DNA of 64,000 nt, from NCBI GenBank assembly GCA_963978905.1, contig OZ022257.1, positions 45,518,203 to 45,582,202 on the forward strand. Reading direction: 5' to 3'. Below, one piece after another: positions 21,421-32,549 of the stretch. Source of the stretch: Trichostrongylus colubriformis (lineage: Eukaryota > Nematoda > Chromadorea > Rhabditida > Trichostrongylidae). Positions within the stretch are counted from its first letter, which is position 1. Each line of letters starts with the position of its first letter. Both the position numbers and the translations under genes were made by a program. The notes beneath the pieces were generated by a model. That model had not been told where the DNA came from. It ran no database searches and was given only the letters and a program-made list of their open reading frames with translations.

Positions 21421-21790
21421 TTATTGGATTCGCAGTGAATATTCAATAGTTCAGAAAATTCTTGCAATTTCGAAGATTTCACTTTCTGAAGAGCTTTTTC
21501 GGCTCTTCGCTGGTGCTGACCACCCTTGAAACAAATTTTTAACTTTTCTACAGTCTGTAGAGCAGAATGGGCAAACGGCAGATCCACACCATTTTCCTCG
21601 CACACTCATGCTCTCCAACGAAAAGATCCATTTGTTACCAACATCGTGAAATGTGATAAGAATTGGAGTTTGTAGGACAATCGACGACGATCTCTAGACT
21701 GAATGGACAAATATAATGCTGGTGGCAAGTCAGCCTCTTCACCATGATGGCGATATGGTGGTCTACCACTAAATTCATCATGGCTTTAAG
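21421..21790 (-). repeat. Dispersed repeat, inverted copy of 5640-5990
   Basis: Read on the minus strand it aligns with the dispersed repeat of the segmental duplication, including GGTGTGGATCTGCCGTTTGC and GATCGTCGTCGATTGTCCTA. It is more diverged than the two duplicate copies are from one another. Confidence 0.7.
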
Positions 21791-22170
21791 TATCCTGGCA
21801 AAACTATTACAGCCGCAAAGTACTGCGAGGAGCTCACAAGATGCATCGCAATAGATTACGAGCTCAGTATAGGCCGGTAGGAGAGAGATTATCTTTACTC
21901 ACGATAAGGCACGGCCTCATGTCGCACAAACAATCCTAAAGAGTGAATTAGAGGGGCTACAAATCCGTATCCACTACACTCATCTGGCCTGGCTCCACCG
22001 ATCCAAACGTCTGAACAGCTTTCTTCGGGAAAAACGCTCCAAGCCTAGAAGCGATGCTGAAGTTATTCATATGAATTCATGACCTTTAGACCTCTACAGC
22101 TCTGGGCAACCGGGATATGCAAGCATGCATCCTGTTAGAAAAAATCTGCTGATCCTTATGTTCTCCGTAT
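21790..22170 (+). pseudogene. Mariner-type transposase remnant
   Basis: Across several frames the plus strand gives TAAKYCEELTR, then THDKARPHVAQTILK (the DDE core with the HDNARPH-type motif), a degenerate HPPYSPDLAP region, and LNSFLREKRSK near 22010-22050. This is the expected order for a mariner transposase C-terminal half. Multiple frameshifts and stops make it a fossil, and no terminal repeats were recognised. It is a different subgroup from the element at 18998-19842. Confidence 0.7.
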
Positions 22171-23300
22171 CTGATTAATGAAATTTCGCATAAGCCGAGA
22201 CATGAGCATTGAAATGAGAAGATGGAAACCACAAGGCTTTTTGAACGACCTGATAGGACTTGTGCCAAAAGTTCCTGTGCACCCTGATAGTGGCCAACCA
22301 TTTCTATCGATAGCGCATATCCCCGTGAAATTATTACTTTCTCGACTGCTTCAGTCCATTGATGTATTCCATCACACGGCTCCCTGTATAATTCCATAAC
22401 TTCAGTCATTTTGAAAGGTGTGATTCTATGGAATCCACACTTTTGAACACCTACGTATTTCCTTCCAACAATAATATTCTTTCATCGGTGTGCTCCTTTA
22501 TTAGTTAACTTTTTTAGTCACATCAAAGTGCTCTGGGTACCGAAATGTGTCTCAGACGCGTCTAAGCTCCATCACCTCATACGGTGTATCATTTCAGCGG
22601 AACCGGTTTTGCTTTATACTGCACCTTCGATTGCTCATCTCCTACTTGGCCAATGGGCTGTTTAGTAACAGATCAGTTCTCGCAGTAAAAGGCCCCTGCA
22701 GTGCTCTGTGCACTCTCCAATCATGTAGTTGTATCCTGTTGTTACTTAGGAAACACGTCTTTGCTTATTTCAGAGGAATCTGAGATATTTCTGCTAGAGA
22801 ATTACAGATCTTCTGAATATCTAATGACACTTTTTGCGAGCAAATTTAGTGCCTTTCCAATTTTTTCCTATCCTTTGACTCAGTCGCTTTACCACATTGG
22901 CGACCGCACCGTTCACCCTTGTCTGACGCGTGAGAGATCACGCTTTTTTCACGTGCTAACGACATATGCCACGTGGCTTTAAAAAAACAATTCGTCTTGA
23001 TAACTTTTCATTAGCTGTTTTTTGAGATTTAATTGTGCGATGATACTTAGTTAAGATATAAAGACCATGACTACACAACAGTCAAAATCTATTTTTCCTA
23101 ACTGTAGTTGTTTGAAGTTTTAATGCATCTAGTGTAATGAATTTCAACTTAATGACTGCAAACTCAAGTGCACACCCTAAGTTTGGCAATAGTGTAGTGT
23201 AGCACTGCTTTTGCTTCGACTGCTTTCAATGTGGGTTCAGAAAGTACGCCCACTGCTGATTATTCACCCATGAAGCACATTCTAGGATGATTGGAGTATT
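22171..23300. other. Gene-free stretch
   Basis: AT-rich sequence with only short ORFs and no family motif seen. Confidence 0.3.
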
Positions 23301-23312
23301 ACAACTCCCGCC

Positions 23313-23504
23313 GTGGTCGCATACTTCGTGCCCCTTCACCGAGGACTTTGTGTCAGCTCCTGGAGCATGCAGCTAAAAAAGCAAGCTCGAGTCCACCGCA
23401 GCCCAGGCCCGCCCACCCCAGACGCGATTGTTGGCAATGACGGTGGCAGCGGTGGCAACAACGTGGCAAATGAGGCCTACAATCTGTGTGATAATATTAG
23501 ATAA
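23313..23504 (+). CDS. Possible terminal exon, unrecognised
   Basis: An open frame whose C-terminal part is unusually GC-rich for its AT-rich surroundings and reads RSPGPPTPDAIVGNDGGSGG followed by NNVANEAYNLCDNIR and a stop. It could be the last exon of an unplaced plus-strand gene. No domain is recognised, no upstream exon was found, and the start Met may be spurious. Confidence 0.22.
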   Translation: MVAYFVPLHRGLCVSSWSMQLKKQARVHRSPGPPTPDAIVGNDGGSGGNNVANEAYNLCDNIR

Positions 23505-25616
23505 AGAAGAGATGCAAGTAATAAAGGAGACGTTGCCATGAGGAAACAGGTGATATCCTAGTGTTCGTTATGATACCATCCAACGCTACTGCTCTAAAAG
23601 CTCCTTTTCACGCGGTAATCTCGTCCGAGCCCAGTTGACAGGAGACTTCATTGTTTGCCATTTTCGGAGACTTTATTCGGATTTTTCTTTGTCGGCGTTT
23701 TCCTCAGCACCTCCAATCGTAGATTCAGCGCTTTAACCCACTCAGGGTATTCCTGGAATGTGCCTTCAACCCATTGACGACCGTGTGAAACTTTTGTTTC
23801 ATATTTTTTTCAATATGTGTACCTCAAATATGAAGGTTTTACATAGTGCATGGTCCGAGAAAATAACTTTTGGTTGTTGAATTATCGAGCTTCTTTACAA
23901 GGGGTAGATATGTAACCATCAGTTATTTTGAAAACAATCGATATACAAGCAGTGTCTTTATCTGCTGCAGCGCGTGGCTTGAGATGCAGCGTATTGCCCC
24001 CCCCCCCCCTTAAATTTTGCACATTTCTTCACAACTAACGCATCACCTGCGATAATTCGCCTGAAAGCTTGGTACTAAGCTTAATACATGAAAGCTTAAT
24101 TTTAATGTGGTCAATCACCTCTCTTAACTAGCTATCGTATTTGCAGTTTCGACTAAAGATGTACATTCGAACGGGACAAAATCGTTAAGAAAACTTCAAG
24201 AAAAGCTTGAAGCAATCATGTGCTGTGCGACAATACACCTACTGTCCCCAAATGTACTACTGCTGCGATTGATTGCGGCTGCTAGCGCAAAACGTTCGAA
24301 GCAGAGTGGCAGTCCACCGCTGTGTGTATCCAATATTCCGTGTTGCAGTATAAGATAATGAAGATGTTCACGGATAATGGTGATATCAGAATCGTACACA
24401 TACGAACATATTTATAAGTGACAGAAAGAATCATATACGGGGCAGTTTGCAGAGAATGTTACCAAAGCGCTTTTTGATGCTGTGGAAACATTATCCGCTA
24501 CCTAACACTTTCTAAAAACACTGTAGAGTAAAGCCAATTCTTAGTCTGGCCCATCAAATCTCTTACGGAGTTCTACAGATCAATTACTTGCGTGTCAGGT
24601 GACACGTACTCCATTTCGATTGGCTAACCCAGTCGTTTGCTCACTGGTTGCCATGCCGATTTTGCGAGAAGCTTCTTGTTTTACGAGTGCATCTTGGAAT
24701 ATCCCAAAGGAAGGGATCGGCAAGCAGGATTGCCACAGATGATGTCTGAAGGCAGCGCTATAGTCCTCAAAGTAATTTTTTTCTTTTGGACATTATACAT
24801 ATATTGATGACCCCATCACTTCACTACCAACACCCTACGTCAGGCTTCTGAAAAGAATTTTGATGAGGTCAGTCGAGGTACGATTGCTTACCCTGGTGCT
24901 GCAAGATGACGAACCATGCAATGAAGTCAGAAAGATTTAAAAGTATGGCTACACAATAGCTCCAATCTCGTCCTCACTTTGTGATGCTTCTCTTCGCTTT
25001 TTCTCAAATGTTTGAGCTACACAGCGTTATTGGCAGCAAAAGTGGGTGCCGTACGGTATCCAAACTGAGCGCAGCAAAGGATCTCCCTCGAGACAGTAAT
25101 AGGGGGAATGTGGGTGATGAGAGGTTCCTAAAAGAAGCCTTTCGTCTCAAAAATTAGAGGTCTAGGAAGCCTATCGAAATCCCCCGCGAAAGGGGCGCCT
25201 CTGCGTTGCGACAGAGACGTCCTTTATAGCTCCAGTCGCCTTTCTTGACTCGGCCCGCCTTCTAGCGACGAGCATCCCTGATTGGTTCGGGTGAGAGGGA
25301 CGGGGAGCTGCGGCATGGTTGGAGCGATCGCGGCGCGCTTTCGTGGACAGGAATGTCGCAGACCCTTTACTAAACAACTGATAACCTTCTCCAGTGATTT
25401 TGATTTCTGATGATTACCCGTAGATTTGCTAACTTTTCTTTTCTACTCTTTTTTCATTATAGCTCACTTGTTATATTCGCTCTTCTGTAGTTAATGATGG
25501 GATGCTTTCTGAGTTTTTGTAGTTTTCACGCTGTTTTTGATAGGGGTGCCGAAAAACACAAAAGTGAAGAAGAAATCCAAGGAAATTCTTAGAAACTCTT
25601 AGGATAAGGTGCTGCG
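23505..25616. other. Gene-free stretch
   Basis: No gene recognised. Contains a poly-C run near 24000 and a GC-rich ORF patch (25171-25377, minus) rich in basic residues that I take as non-coding. Confidence 0.3.
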
Positions 25617-25980
25617 ACGTTTGGCTGCGATTAGTTTACAGCCTAAATGCAAACATTTGAACTAATTTTCTTGTGATAGTTTCATCCGATAAGGTTGCCC
25701 TTGCTATGGGGAATTTCCATTTTCCTACCCCATCGTGATCGATATCTTTCCTATCATATACACGTAAGAGCCACCACTACCCCGCTGGCTAAATCGTACA
25801 TTGGTGTGGGCCATCTTAAGACGGAGGCTACCATCTCCTTTGCTGCTTCCTTACGCGTTTAGAATTCACTCTTGAGCGGCGGTGATGGCACACATTCTCC
25901 CGTTGTGGAAGGGCCTACCTACCCGCGGACGGAACCAAGGTTTTCATGTTATCATGAACTGTGCTTTTAAAGACACAACT
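25617..25980 (+). repeat. Dispersed repeat, pair with 17240-17600
   Basis: Direct-orientation relative of 17240-17600, diverged but collinear over ~360 bp. Confidence 0.65.
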
Positions 25981-26120
25981 CGCAATAAATCGCGAGCGCT
26001 GTTGCTCCCATTACTGAAAATATGAATCCTGATCCACTTTACAGAGTAGAAAAATCGAATAGAGAATCCAAGAAACACCAAAGATAAGTCTCCTTAGTCG
26101 CACGAGTACTGCAGCCTACA

Positions 26121-26257
26121 TACAGTCCAGTTCCCGAAGGCTGGCAGGGCGTGGCCTACTGACTTGGGTGAGATTGTGTGGTGGGGTGAGAGAGATCGAT
26201 ACAAGTTCATCCAAGTTCGTAGGCCTTGCCCTGCCAGCCGTCGGGAAATGGACTGTA
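26121..26257. mobile_element. MITE with TACAGTCC terminal inverted repeats
   Basis: Inverted ends of ~37 bp: left TACAGTCCAGTTCCCGAAGG continuing CTGGCAGGGCGTGGCCTAC, mirrored on the right to end GGACTGTA. If the outer TA is the target duplication, the element is CAGTCC...GGACTG with TA flanks, a Tc1/mariner-like habit. Related to 9571-9660. Confidence 0.8.
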
Positions 26258-26924
26258 CATAAAACGAGACTTTGTTCAGAATTTAACGATTTCACCCATT
26301 TCAACTTGCCAACGTTGCCTTCACATTGAGATTTCTGTTTTGTCTCATCTCATTGGTTCGCATTCAAACATTTTTGCCACGTAAATGTGACTTTTGAGAA
26401 TGCTCCGCGCAGTGCGAGGGGCGGATCGTTTGAGCTGAGCGGGTATAGCGAGGATTCGCTGTGATGCCGCAATGAGGGTGAAACCTGAGCAGTTATTCAA
26501 AAATCTATTTGATTCAAGAAGGTAGGCGACCGACTGGAACATGGTATGCCCTCAAAAGACCGGGGTCATCCGACAGTCATTGTTGCGTGTGAAGAAAGTT
26601 GAGCAGATATAGCTTCGACATTCTTATAGTAACGGTATGCGCGAGTTTGCATGCCAATAATTCAGGAAATGGAAGGTCAGGGATGGCGTTCAAAATTCAA
26701 TTTCATTCAAAAATCCATTCAAAAATTTTTCAAAATTTGAAATTCAAATCCATTCCGATCCCATCGACCACTTGACTCACTTTCTCTAGAGGAAATTGTA
26801 TGCTGACGAACGTGGCAAAAACCAAAGTCCAATCATTCTTTCAGCAGAATCCTGAGGAGGTCTATGGAGGAAACTCAAGCAGATCTTGATACGTTTGAAA
26901 CTGATTGTGAGCAATGGAACAAGT

Positions 26925-26965
26925 ACGAAGTAAAATAAAATCAATCAATCAATCAAAAAATGGCC
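26925..26965 (+). repeat. AATC microsatellite, possible retroelement tail
   Basis: AAATAAAATC followed by four AATC-type repeats and an A run. Such short-repeat tails terminate RTE-type LINEs and their SINEs, but no coding part was identified upstream. Confidence 0.35.
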
Positions 26966-28500
26966 AGGATGGTATAAACCTTTGGAATCAACCTCTTTTT
27001 GCAGAGAATTGAAACGAACTGCTCAAGGAGGGATTCTGAGGTCCTTATGTGTCAAAGAGTGACGCAATAACTTATCTGGCACGATTTGCTCTTTACTCAC
27101 TTTTTGCTACTTTTTTTATTCATTCTTGGTGTATGGAAATGTGCATGCCCCTTTCAGCGATCATACTAAGAAGAATGATCAAGACAAGCCGGAACGCTAC
27201 CTGTGCATTCAAGTTGCCTTGTTGGAAATAGAAATAGTTTCGACAAAAATGATATGGTTTTGTCACCTTTTGTCCCAACTAGTCATTCGCTCTGTCACGC
27301 GACCTCCTGGAATGTGGGTGCTCGCAATACACAAGACCACGGTTTTGTGTTTTGGATGGAAGACGGTCGCCAGGCATGGCCCCTTGCAGCTAATTTGCGG
27401 GTGGCGGTCGACTGGCCGAATTTTCGCTTCGCGGCATCGTACTCGCGGCGCCGTACGCACGAGTCGTTTGGAATTCCGCACAAGAAGCAATGGGCTAGTT
27501 CCGTAAAAACCTTTGAAGATTGCACCTATTTTTAGCAGTATGTTGTGAATTAGAATTTCCTAAAGCTGCAATATGAGCTCTCCATCGTCCTTCAAAGCTA
27601 ATAAAGGCATGGCTATCTCTGATTTTATTGCAATTGTGGTGTGTTATCTTGATAGGTTTCGTCAACTGTTAATGCTCCTGAAGAAACTTCTATGGATCAC
27701 TCACTGCAGAATGAGAAGGAAAATCCCATTTAAGTTACCTATACTATTTCAGTTCTCTCAGAGGGGTCGCGCGGAAATTCGACCAATCGACCCCCTCCCC
27801 CTTCCCCCCCCCCCAATTTGCCACTGGGGCACAGGAGCCATAATGGCCACTCCAGCGCCGTCCGTTCGACGCATCTTCTGCTACAGATGACTCGTAAACA
27901 TAACCAAACTCTCAGATTTTCGTAATTGATGACTGTCATGCAGAAGACTTTGCTGAAAACAAAACTGCAAGTTACTGACATTTTACGGGCATGATTCTAT
28001 TCCGGTAGCGAAGTAAGTGTCTATTCTGGCGAATTTTTTCCTGTTTTCGGCCTTTTTCGTTCCTCTACATTTTCAACAATAGGGAACAGTGTTTGTTCAC
28101 CCCGGGTGGTTGTATCAGAATCATTTAGGAATTGTGATACGAGCTACCTCTCAGTAATTTATTGCAGTGCTTGTTTAATAAGGTCCTTTATGTGGTGGTT
28201 ATCATTCACGGAAATCTGGAAATAGATGATGTGGACGAGCTGCCGACTTATAGGATGCTTCGTATGCTACGTTAAGGTGGCAGGGGTGAGGTTACTTTCG
28301 CCGGAAAACCGCTTCGCGGCGTCGAACTCGCGGACCAGTACGACTTGCGAATCGATTGCTCTTGGGATATTCATTGGAAACACCTATCCGCTCGAGCTAT
28401 GCCCTACTTAAGCTTGAAAGTCGAAATTTTGATCTATGAGAACCAAATGCAAAGTTCACTTGTACAAATCAGTGGAAGTAAAACACTTTATTGTTGCACT
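26966..28500. other. Repeat-derived, no gene
   Basis: Includes GC-rich fragments related to the MITE at 16155-16386 (near 27420 and 27775) and sequence shared with 17750-18060 (27880-28280). Overlapping ORFs on both strands at 27126-27535 follow the GC-rich repeat and look like shadows. Confidence 0.35.
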
Positions 28501-28509
28501 GCACCATGC

Positions 28510-29935
28510 TTATGTGCAACAGAATGCATAGAAACCGTTCTCACGACATTCGGAATCGCCTGGACAGAAATTGTGCTTGCACGATATTCCCAGGTATTCA
28601 TCACCCTAAACATTTTATTTTCGAAATTTCTACCACTCGAGGGATGTGCTACAGTGAGAAGAAAAGGATAGACGACGAAAAGGATAGACGACGAAAGGAT
28701 CAAAACAAGTAGCCCGAAAATAACATGTAATACAGCTGCTGTTTTGATTAAGGCTAACAGATAGGATGACATCAAGCGATTTTGCGAATTTCATAGTACT
28801 TAGATTCTTGGGCGATGTTTCATGCACAAGTGGAGTGAAGGACGCAGAATGCCTCCATAAACTGTTTAAGAGCTCTTCTAGCATCAACGAACGACATATA
28901 TTTTGCCTTGCTCTATCATTTTCCCTTTACCTGCATCCGCACACTTTGTATGCGAAGTTCTTCTCCACCACAGTATGTACAGTAGCGCTCAAAAGTTTTC
29001 GGCCAAAACTTTTTTGTAATAACTTTTTTTCTACATGACCAAATTTGACAAAATTTTAATATGTGCCTGAACCTATTGCCAATATTTCCTTCTATTTGAG
29101 TGCCGCTTGACACTTTTCATGGTCCTTACAAGAATTTACTACAGGACCACCGAAAAAAAGTAAAAGGCTTGGTCAAGAAAAACGGTTTTCTTCACAAAAT
29201 CAAAAAGAGCACCTCAGAGAACATTAATATTTTGTAGAAAGACCACGACTTTCGATGACAGCGGCACAGTGGGACGGCATAGCGATGGCACTCAAAAAAC
29301 AAAAAAAAATTGCAAATAACGTAACTTACACCGTTGAGCGCCGAAATAGTATATTGAGTATGCAGTGTCTCCTTCTCTTAGATCGGTTCAGTCGCAAAAA
29401 AAGTTACAAGTGAAAATCCAGGTGATCAACCATTTCGCCGAATACTTTTGAGCGCTACTGTATATGCCGACGCGGGCGTTTCCATTCAACGTATTATAAC
29501 GCGTTGCTTTACCAATAAGTGCCCGACTTACCCTCATAAACTTCTTACTACCACAATTCATATTGTGTGCTTGCGCTGAAGAATCACGGTAAATTAATAG
29601 ATAATACTTGAAGAACAGGTAATAGTTGTCACCTGTTTCTTTATTGTCGCAGCATAATCCGTTCTTACCAAAGACACAGGTGGAATCTGGTGGGCAGTCA
29701 CTCTGTTCTCGGCAATTTCCCCTGTCATGCGGCCCTGCGAAGCACGCGATGGCATCTTCTAAAACAATCGATTATTTTTGCCGTTTCGGAAGTATCAGAT
29801 TCTTTCAGGAAGATGCAATTACATACCAGGTGCGCATTGCATGCACTCGTCATATGTTAGGTGGTTGTTATCGTTTCCGCCACATCCACTGTATTTGAAC
29901 GGAAAACAATAGTATCTCTTTGGATCGTAGAAGAA
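28510..29935 (-). CDS. Kunitz plus lustrin-type cysteine-domain protein (partial)
   Basis: Three minus-strand exons. Exon 29935-29827 encodes most of a Kunitz inhibitor fold: FFYDPKRYYCFPFKYSGCGG, then NDNN...DECMQC. Exon 29758-29633 joins it in phase and encodes a lustrin-type Cys-rich domain (NCREQSDCPPDSTCVFG, then LCC). Exon 28605-28510 ends the protein with CKHNFCPGDSECRENGFYAF, CCT and stop. The last junction does not fit in phase (the 29633 exon ends in phase 1, the 28605 exon starts in phase 0), so an exon is missing between them. The 5' exons, including the first Kunitz cysteine and signal peptide, were not found. Nematode proteins of this Kunitz/lustrin kind are secreted protease-inhibitor-like molecules; the role here is inferred. 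Confidence 0.72.
28980..29460 (-). mobile_element. Non-autonomous Tc1-family element in a Kunitz-gene intron
   Basis: 481 bp with terminal inverted repeats CAGTAGCGCTCAAAAGT and ACTTTTGAGCGCTACTG flanked by TA. On the minus strand the interior retains the very end of a Tc1-type transposase, MPSHCAAVIESRGLSTKY then stop (near 29220-29290). The rest of the ORF is gone. Confidence 0.85.
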
Positions 29936-30254
29936 CTAGAAACAACAATATTAAACCAACACCTCTCTATCAAAAGTGCATATTAAGCAATTGTCCCGTT
30001 GTAATGTTGAACACTCTTCACATCATTTCGACGATATCCATAGGTTTTCAAAGAAAACGCTTTCGTTTCTTCTAGAACTCCACTTAATACGCTTATTGAA
30101 GACGTAGTATGCTGAGGTATAGGGAGAATAGGAAAGGGTGGCCGACAAGTACCGAAATTTTCACGCATTGAGAATGCAGGAGAAAAAAAACTCCCTGTTC
30201 AGGTGTTAACTATGATCTAATGAAGGCACAGGCCGTGACAAATGTTAGTACTAT

Positions 30255-30425
30255 GCGTGAAAATACCATTAGTACCATGTTAGTAATGGTACTAATGGTA
30301 CCCTCATGGACTGTGAGAGTACCATTAGTACCATTATTGTACCGTTTATTGCTTACCCTCTCCCCGCACTAATGGTACCGTTAGTACCATTACTGCGTGG
30401 AGAGAGTAAGCGATAAACGCGTACA
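30255..30425. repeat. Hairpin-forming repeat (TAGTACCATTA family)
   Basis: A block of alternating ACCATTAGTACCAT and ATGGTACTAATGGT words, then a long imperfect hairpin: CGTTTATTGCTTACCCTCTCC is mirrored by GGAGAGAGTAAGCGATAAACG around a GGTAC..GTACC centre (30343-30420). Probably a small foldback element; no coding sequence. Confidence 0.7.
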
Positions 30426-30529
30426 GAACCTGTACACGGATGATCCTCACCGTCTCAAAATGACTGACACCCACTTCGATTTAGCTTGCAGCGGCACCTA
30501 TGTGCTGAGAGGATAGCTATCCATTGTGA

Positions 30530-31840
30530 CTATATAATACTGAAGAAATTCTCGTAGTAAATGCAAAACCATTGAGTGATAACATCAAGGGGAAATCTGT
30601 CCGAACGCTCACTTTTCGGCAGTAGTCTCGTCAAAGCCAGATGCTTTTGAAATCTTATTTTCGAGGCTTTTGGAAGCTTTCTTTGATTTTCTTTCACTCT
30701 TGTCTTCCTCAGCACAGCAAAAAAATTAAATGGACGCAATAATTCTCGAACTTTACCGTGTAAGCCTTTAAGGTACCTATCACTCCAACAGGAAGCTCCA
30801 CCAAAAGTGCCATGTCTTAAGAATGCACCCCACAAAGATGCATATGGCGCCCCCGCATCTTCAGTCTGTATGGATGAGACAATCAGTTATTCAGAAAAGG
30901 CGCACATTTGATCTTCTCTGGAGCATCTGCTAATGCCATGCTCGTTAAGAGAAAGGATAGCACGTCTTTGGAGCATAGCACGTATGTCCGGGACGCGTAA
31001 ATTGTGGGTTTCTATTTCGGTTGAGAACAGATGCTTTCCATAGTTCACCATCCCTTCAGGAGCTTTCGCATCTCAGGCTGCGGTTGGAGGCGTCTTTACC
31101 TACCTTAGCCAGTCGCGAACATTTCAATGTTCCCCTACTTACTCTTATAGCTGAATGGAGGCATTAGGATGGCGGCGCAGGGAAGTCGCGATAAGGATCG
31201 TATGGCGCATTTTCTGATGAGAGATCTAGCACAGATCATCTCTCCTGTGCTCAAATATTTCTTCCTCATCTCACTTTCTCCCTGCCCCTCATCGTGCTTT
31301 TAAAATAAGCAGCCACTTAAAATCAATAGTATCGGAAATCCGCATCTACACCAACTTTTGGCCTTAGGTTCGATACCTATAGTGCCCATCACAACGTCAG
31401 TTTTAGCTACGTGATTTACCTCGCAAGTCACACGGCACTGGTGTGGAGAGGACTACGCACAGATAGTGTAAAGCAGTTACTCAGCGGTGTGCTGCAGCAA
31501 AGATAGCACATAAAATTAATAAAGCTACGCTTATACTCATAGTATCATCCATGGTTGCGACCCATTATTCATAGAATTTTTTGATGTTATGCGACTGAAT
31601 TCCTGCAATGGTGTAGCCCTTTGCCGGTTTCCAGCCCTTTGTGTGCAATCTGTCAGCTTACCGAGCTGACTATGCCTTGTTACAAGATTATCAAACGTTT
31701 TCGTGAATTTTAGTCCCCACAGCTTCAACTGATCTACTTTAGATAGGACTGTTCCTCCGACAGTCCTGATATATGCCGACACCTCCTGCGACGGCGATCA
31801 CCGCTAAATGGTTTCAGGTGTTCTAGGCGAATTCATGGAC
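30530..31840. other. No gene recognised
   Basis: A 101-codon minus-strand ORF (30530-30835) shares sequence with the 21300 region and is probably repeat-derived. Nothing else supported. Confidence 0.3.
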
Positions 31841-31845
31841 GGAAT

Positions 31846-31897
31846 GTCATGGATTCATGGAATAACAACGTCAGATTGATTCCATGAATCCATGACA
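31846..31897. repeat. Perfect 19-bp inverted repeat
   Basis: TGTCATGGATTCATGGAAT and its exact reverse complement are separated by ~15 bases, so the segment can form a stable stem-loop. Confidence 0.8.
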
Positions 31898-32039
31898 TAC
31901 TGCGAGCCCATTCAGCTCCTTCTCGAGAATAGAAGTTTTCATTTGGTGACTCCTGAACTCTTTAACGAACTTCTTGTACATATAAAATGTGCCATGAGAA
32001 GTCGAGGAATTGTGCATGGGTCTCAGAAGTTATGGGAAT

Positions 32040-32222
32040 TAGTTTGAAAATCGTAGCAAGCTGGTTCGATTCCCGTCCGAAACCAAAAATTGGACTCAGC
32101 TTCCTTTTAACAATATTTGGCAAGCGCTTCCGAAAAAAACGGAATGGAAATCTATGAAGGAATCGAATACATGTCCCTACAGAGGGGATCATAATCATCC
32201 AACTGCTAAGCTATCGAAGCAC
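32040..32222 (-). mobile_element. tRNA-Tyr-like SINE
   Basis: The minus strand from 32222 begins CTTCGATAGCTTAGCAGTTGG, close to the start of tRNA-Tyr genes (A box), with CTCTGTAGGG as the anticodon arm and TTCGATTCC as the B box. The inserted bases and poor stems argue against a functional tRNA. A further ATCGAACC block lies downstream (~32060). Ends not resolved. Confidence 0.5.
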
Positions 32223-32275
32223 ATAATTTCCTTTTTCCTATCATGTGAGACTCCTACTATGTTTAAAACGCTTCT

Positions 32276-32545
32276 TCATTCTGTCCCTCCGTCCCTCCGA
32301 CCATCCGTCTGACCGTCTGTCCGTCCGTCAATCTGCCTGTCACGAATTAGGTATCGCATGAAAACAGCCTGCGTGGATGTGAACCTAAGCAGCTCCACCA
32401 GGATTAGGCATGTGTCGAGGAATCTCCAGCGAGGGAGGGAGGGATGGGTCGTATTTGACTCGTCGGGAGGGGTCGTAATCTCAAAGGTTAACCGTGGGTC
32501 GTATTTGACTCGTCGGGAGGGGTGGTAATCCGAAAGGTTAGCCAA
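32276..32545 (+). repeat. GTCC-rich simple repeat and 50-bp tandem duplication
   Basis: 32276-32340 is a GTCC/CTCC/GTCT-rich simple repeat. 32446-32495 and 32496-32545 are two 50-bp tandem units beginning GGGTCGTATTTGACTCGTCG, differing at a few positions. A related piece (GTCGAGGAAT and GGGTCGTATTTGA) occurs at 41510-41550. Confidence 0.7.
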
Positions 32546-32549
32546 CTAC

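Noticed and set aside
27126..27535. 126-codon and 110-codon ORFs
   Set aside because: Overlapping frames on both strands in repeat-related GC-rich sequence with no domain.
31360..31400. GGTTCGATACC B-box-like sequence as a tRNA gene
   Set aside because: No A box or cloverleaf pairing in the preceding 60 bases.
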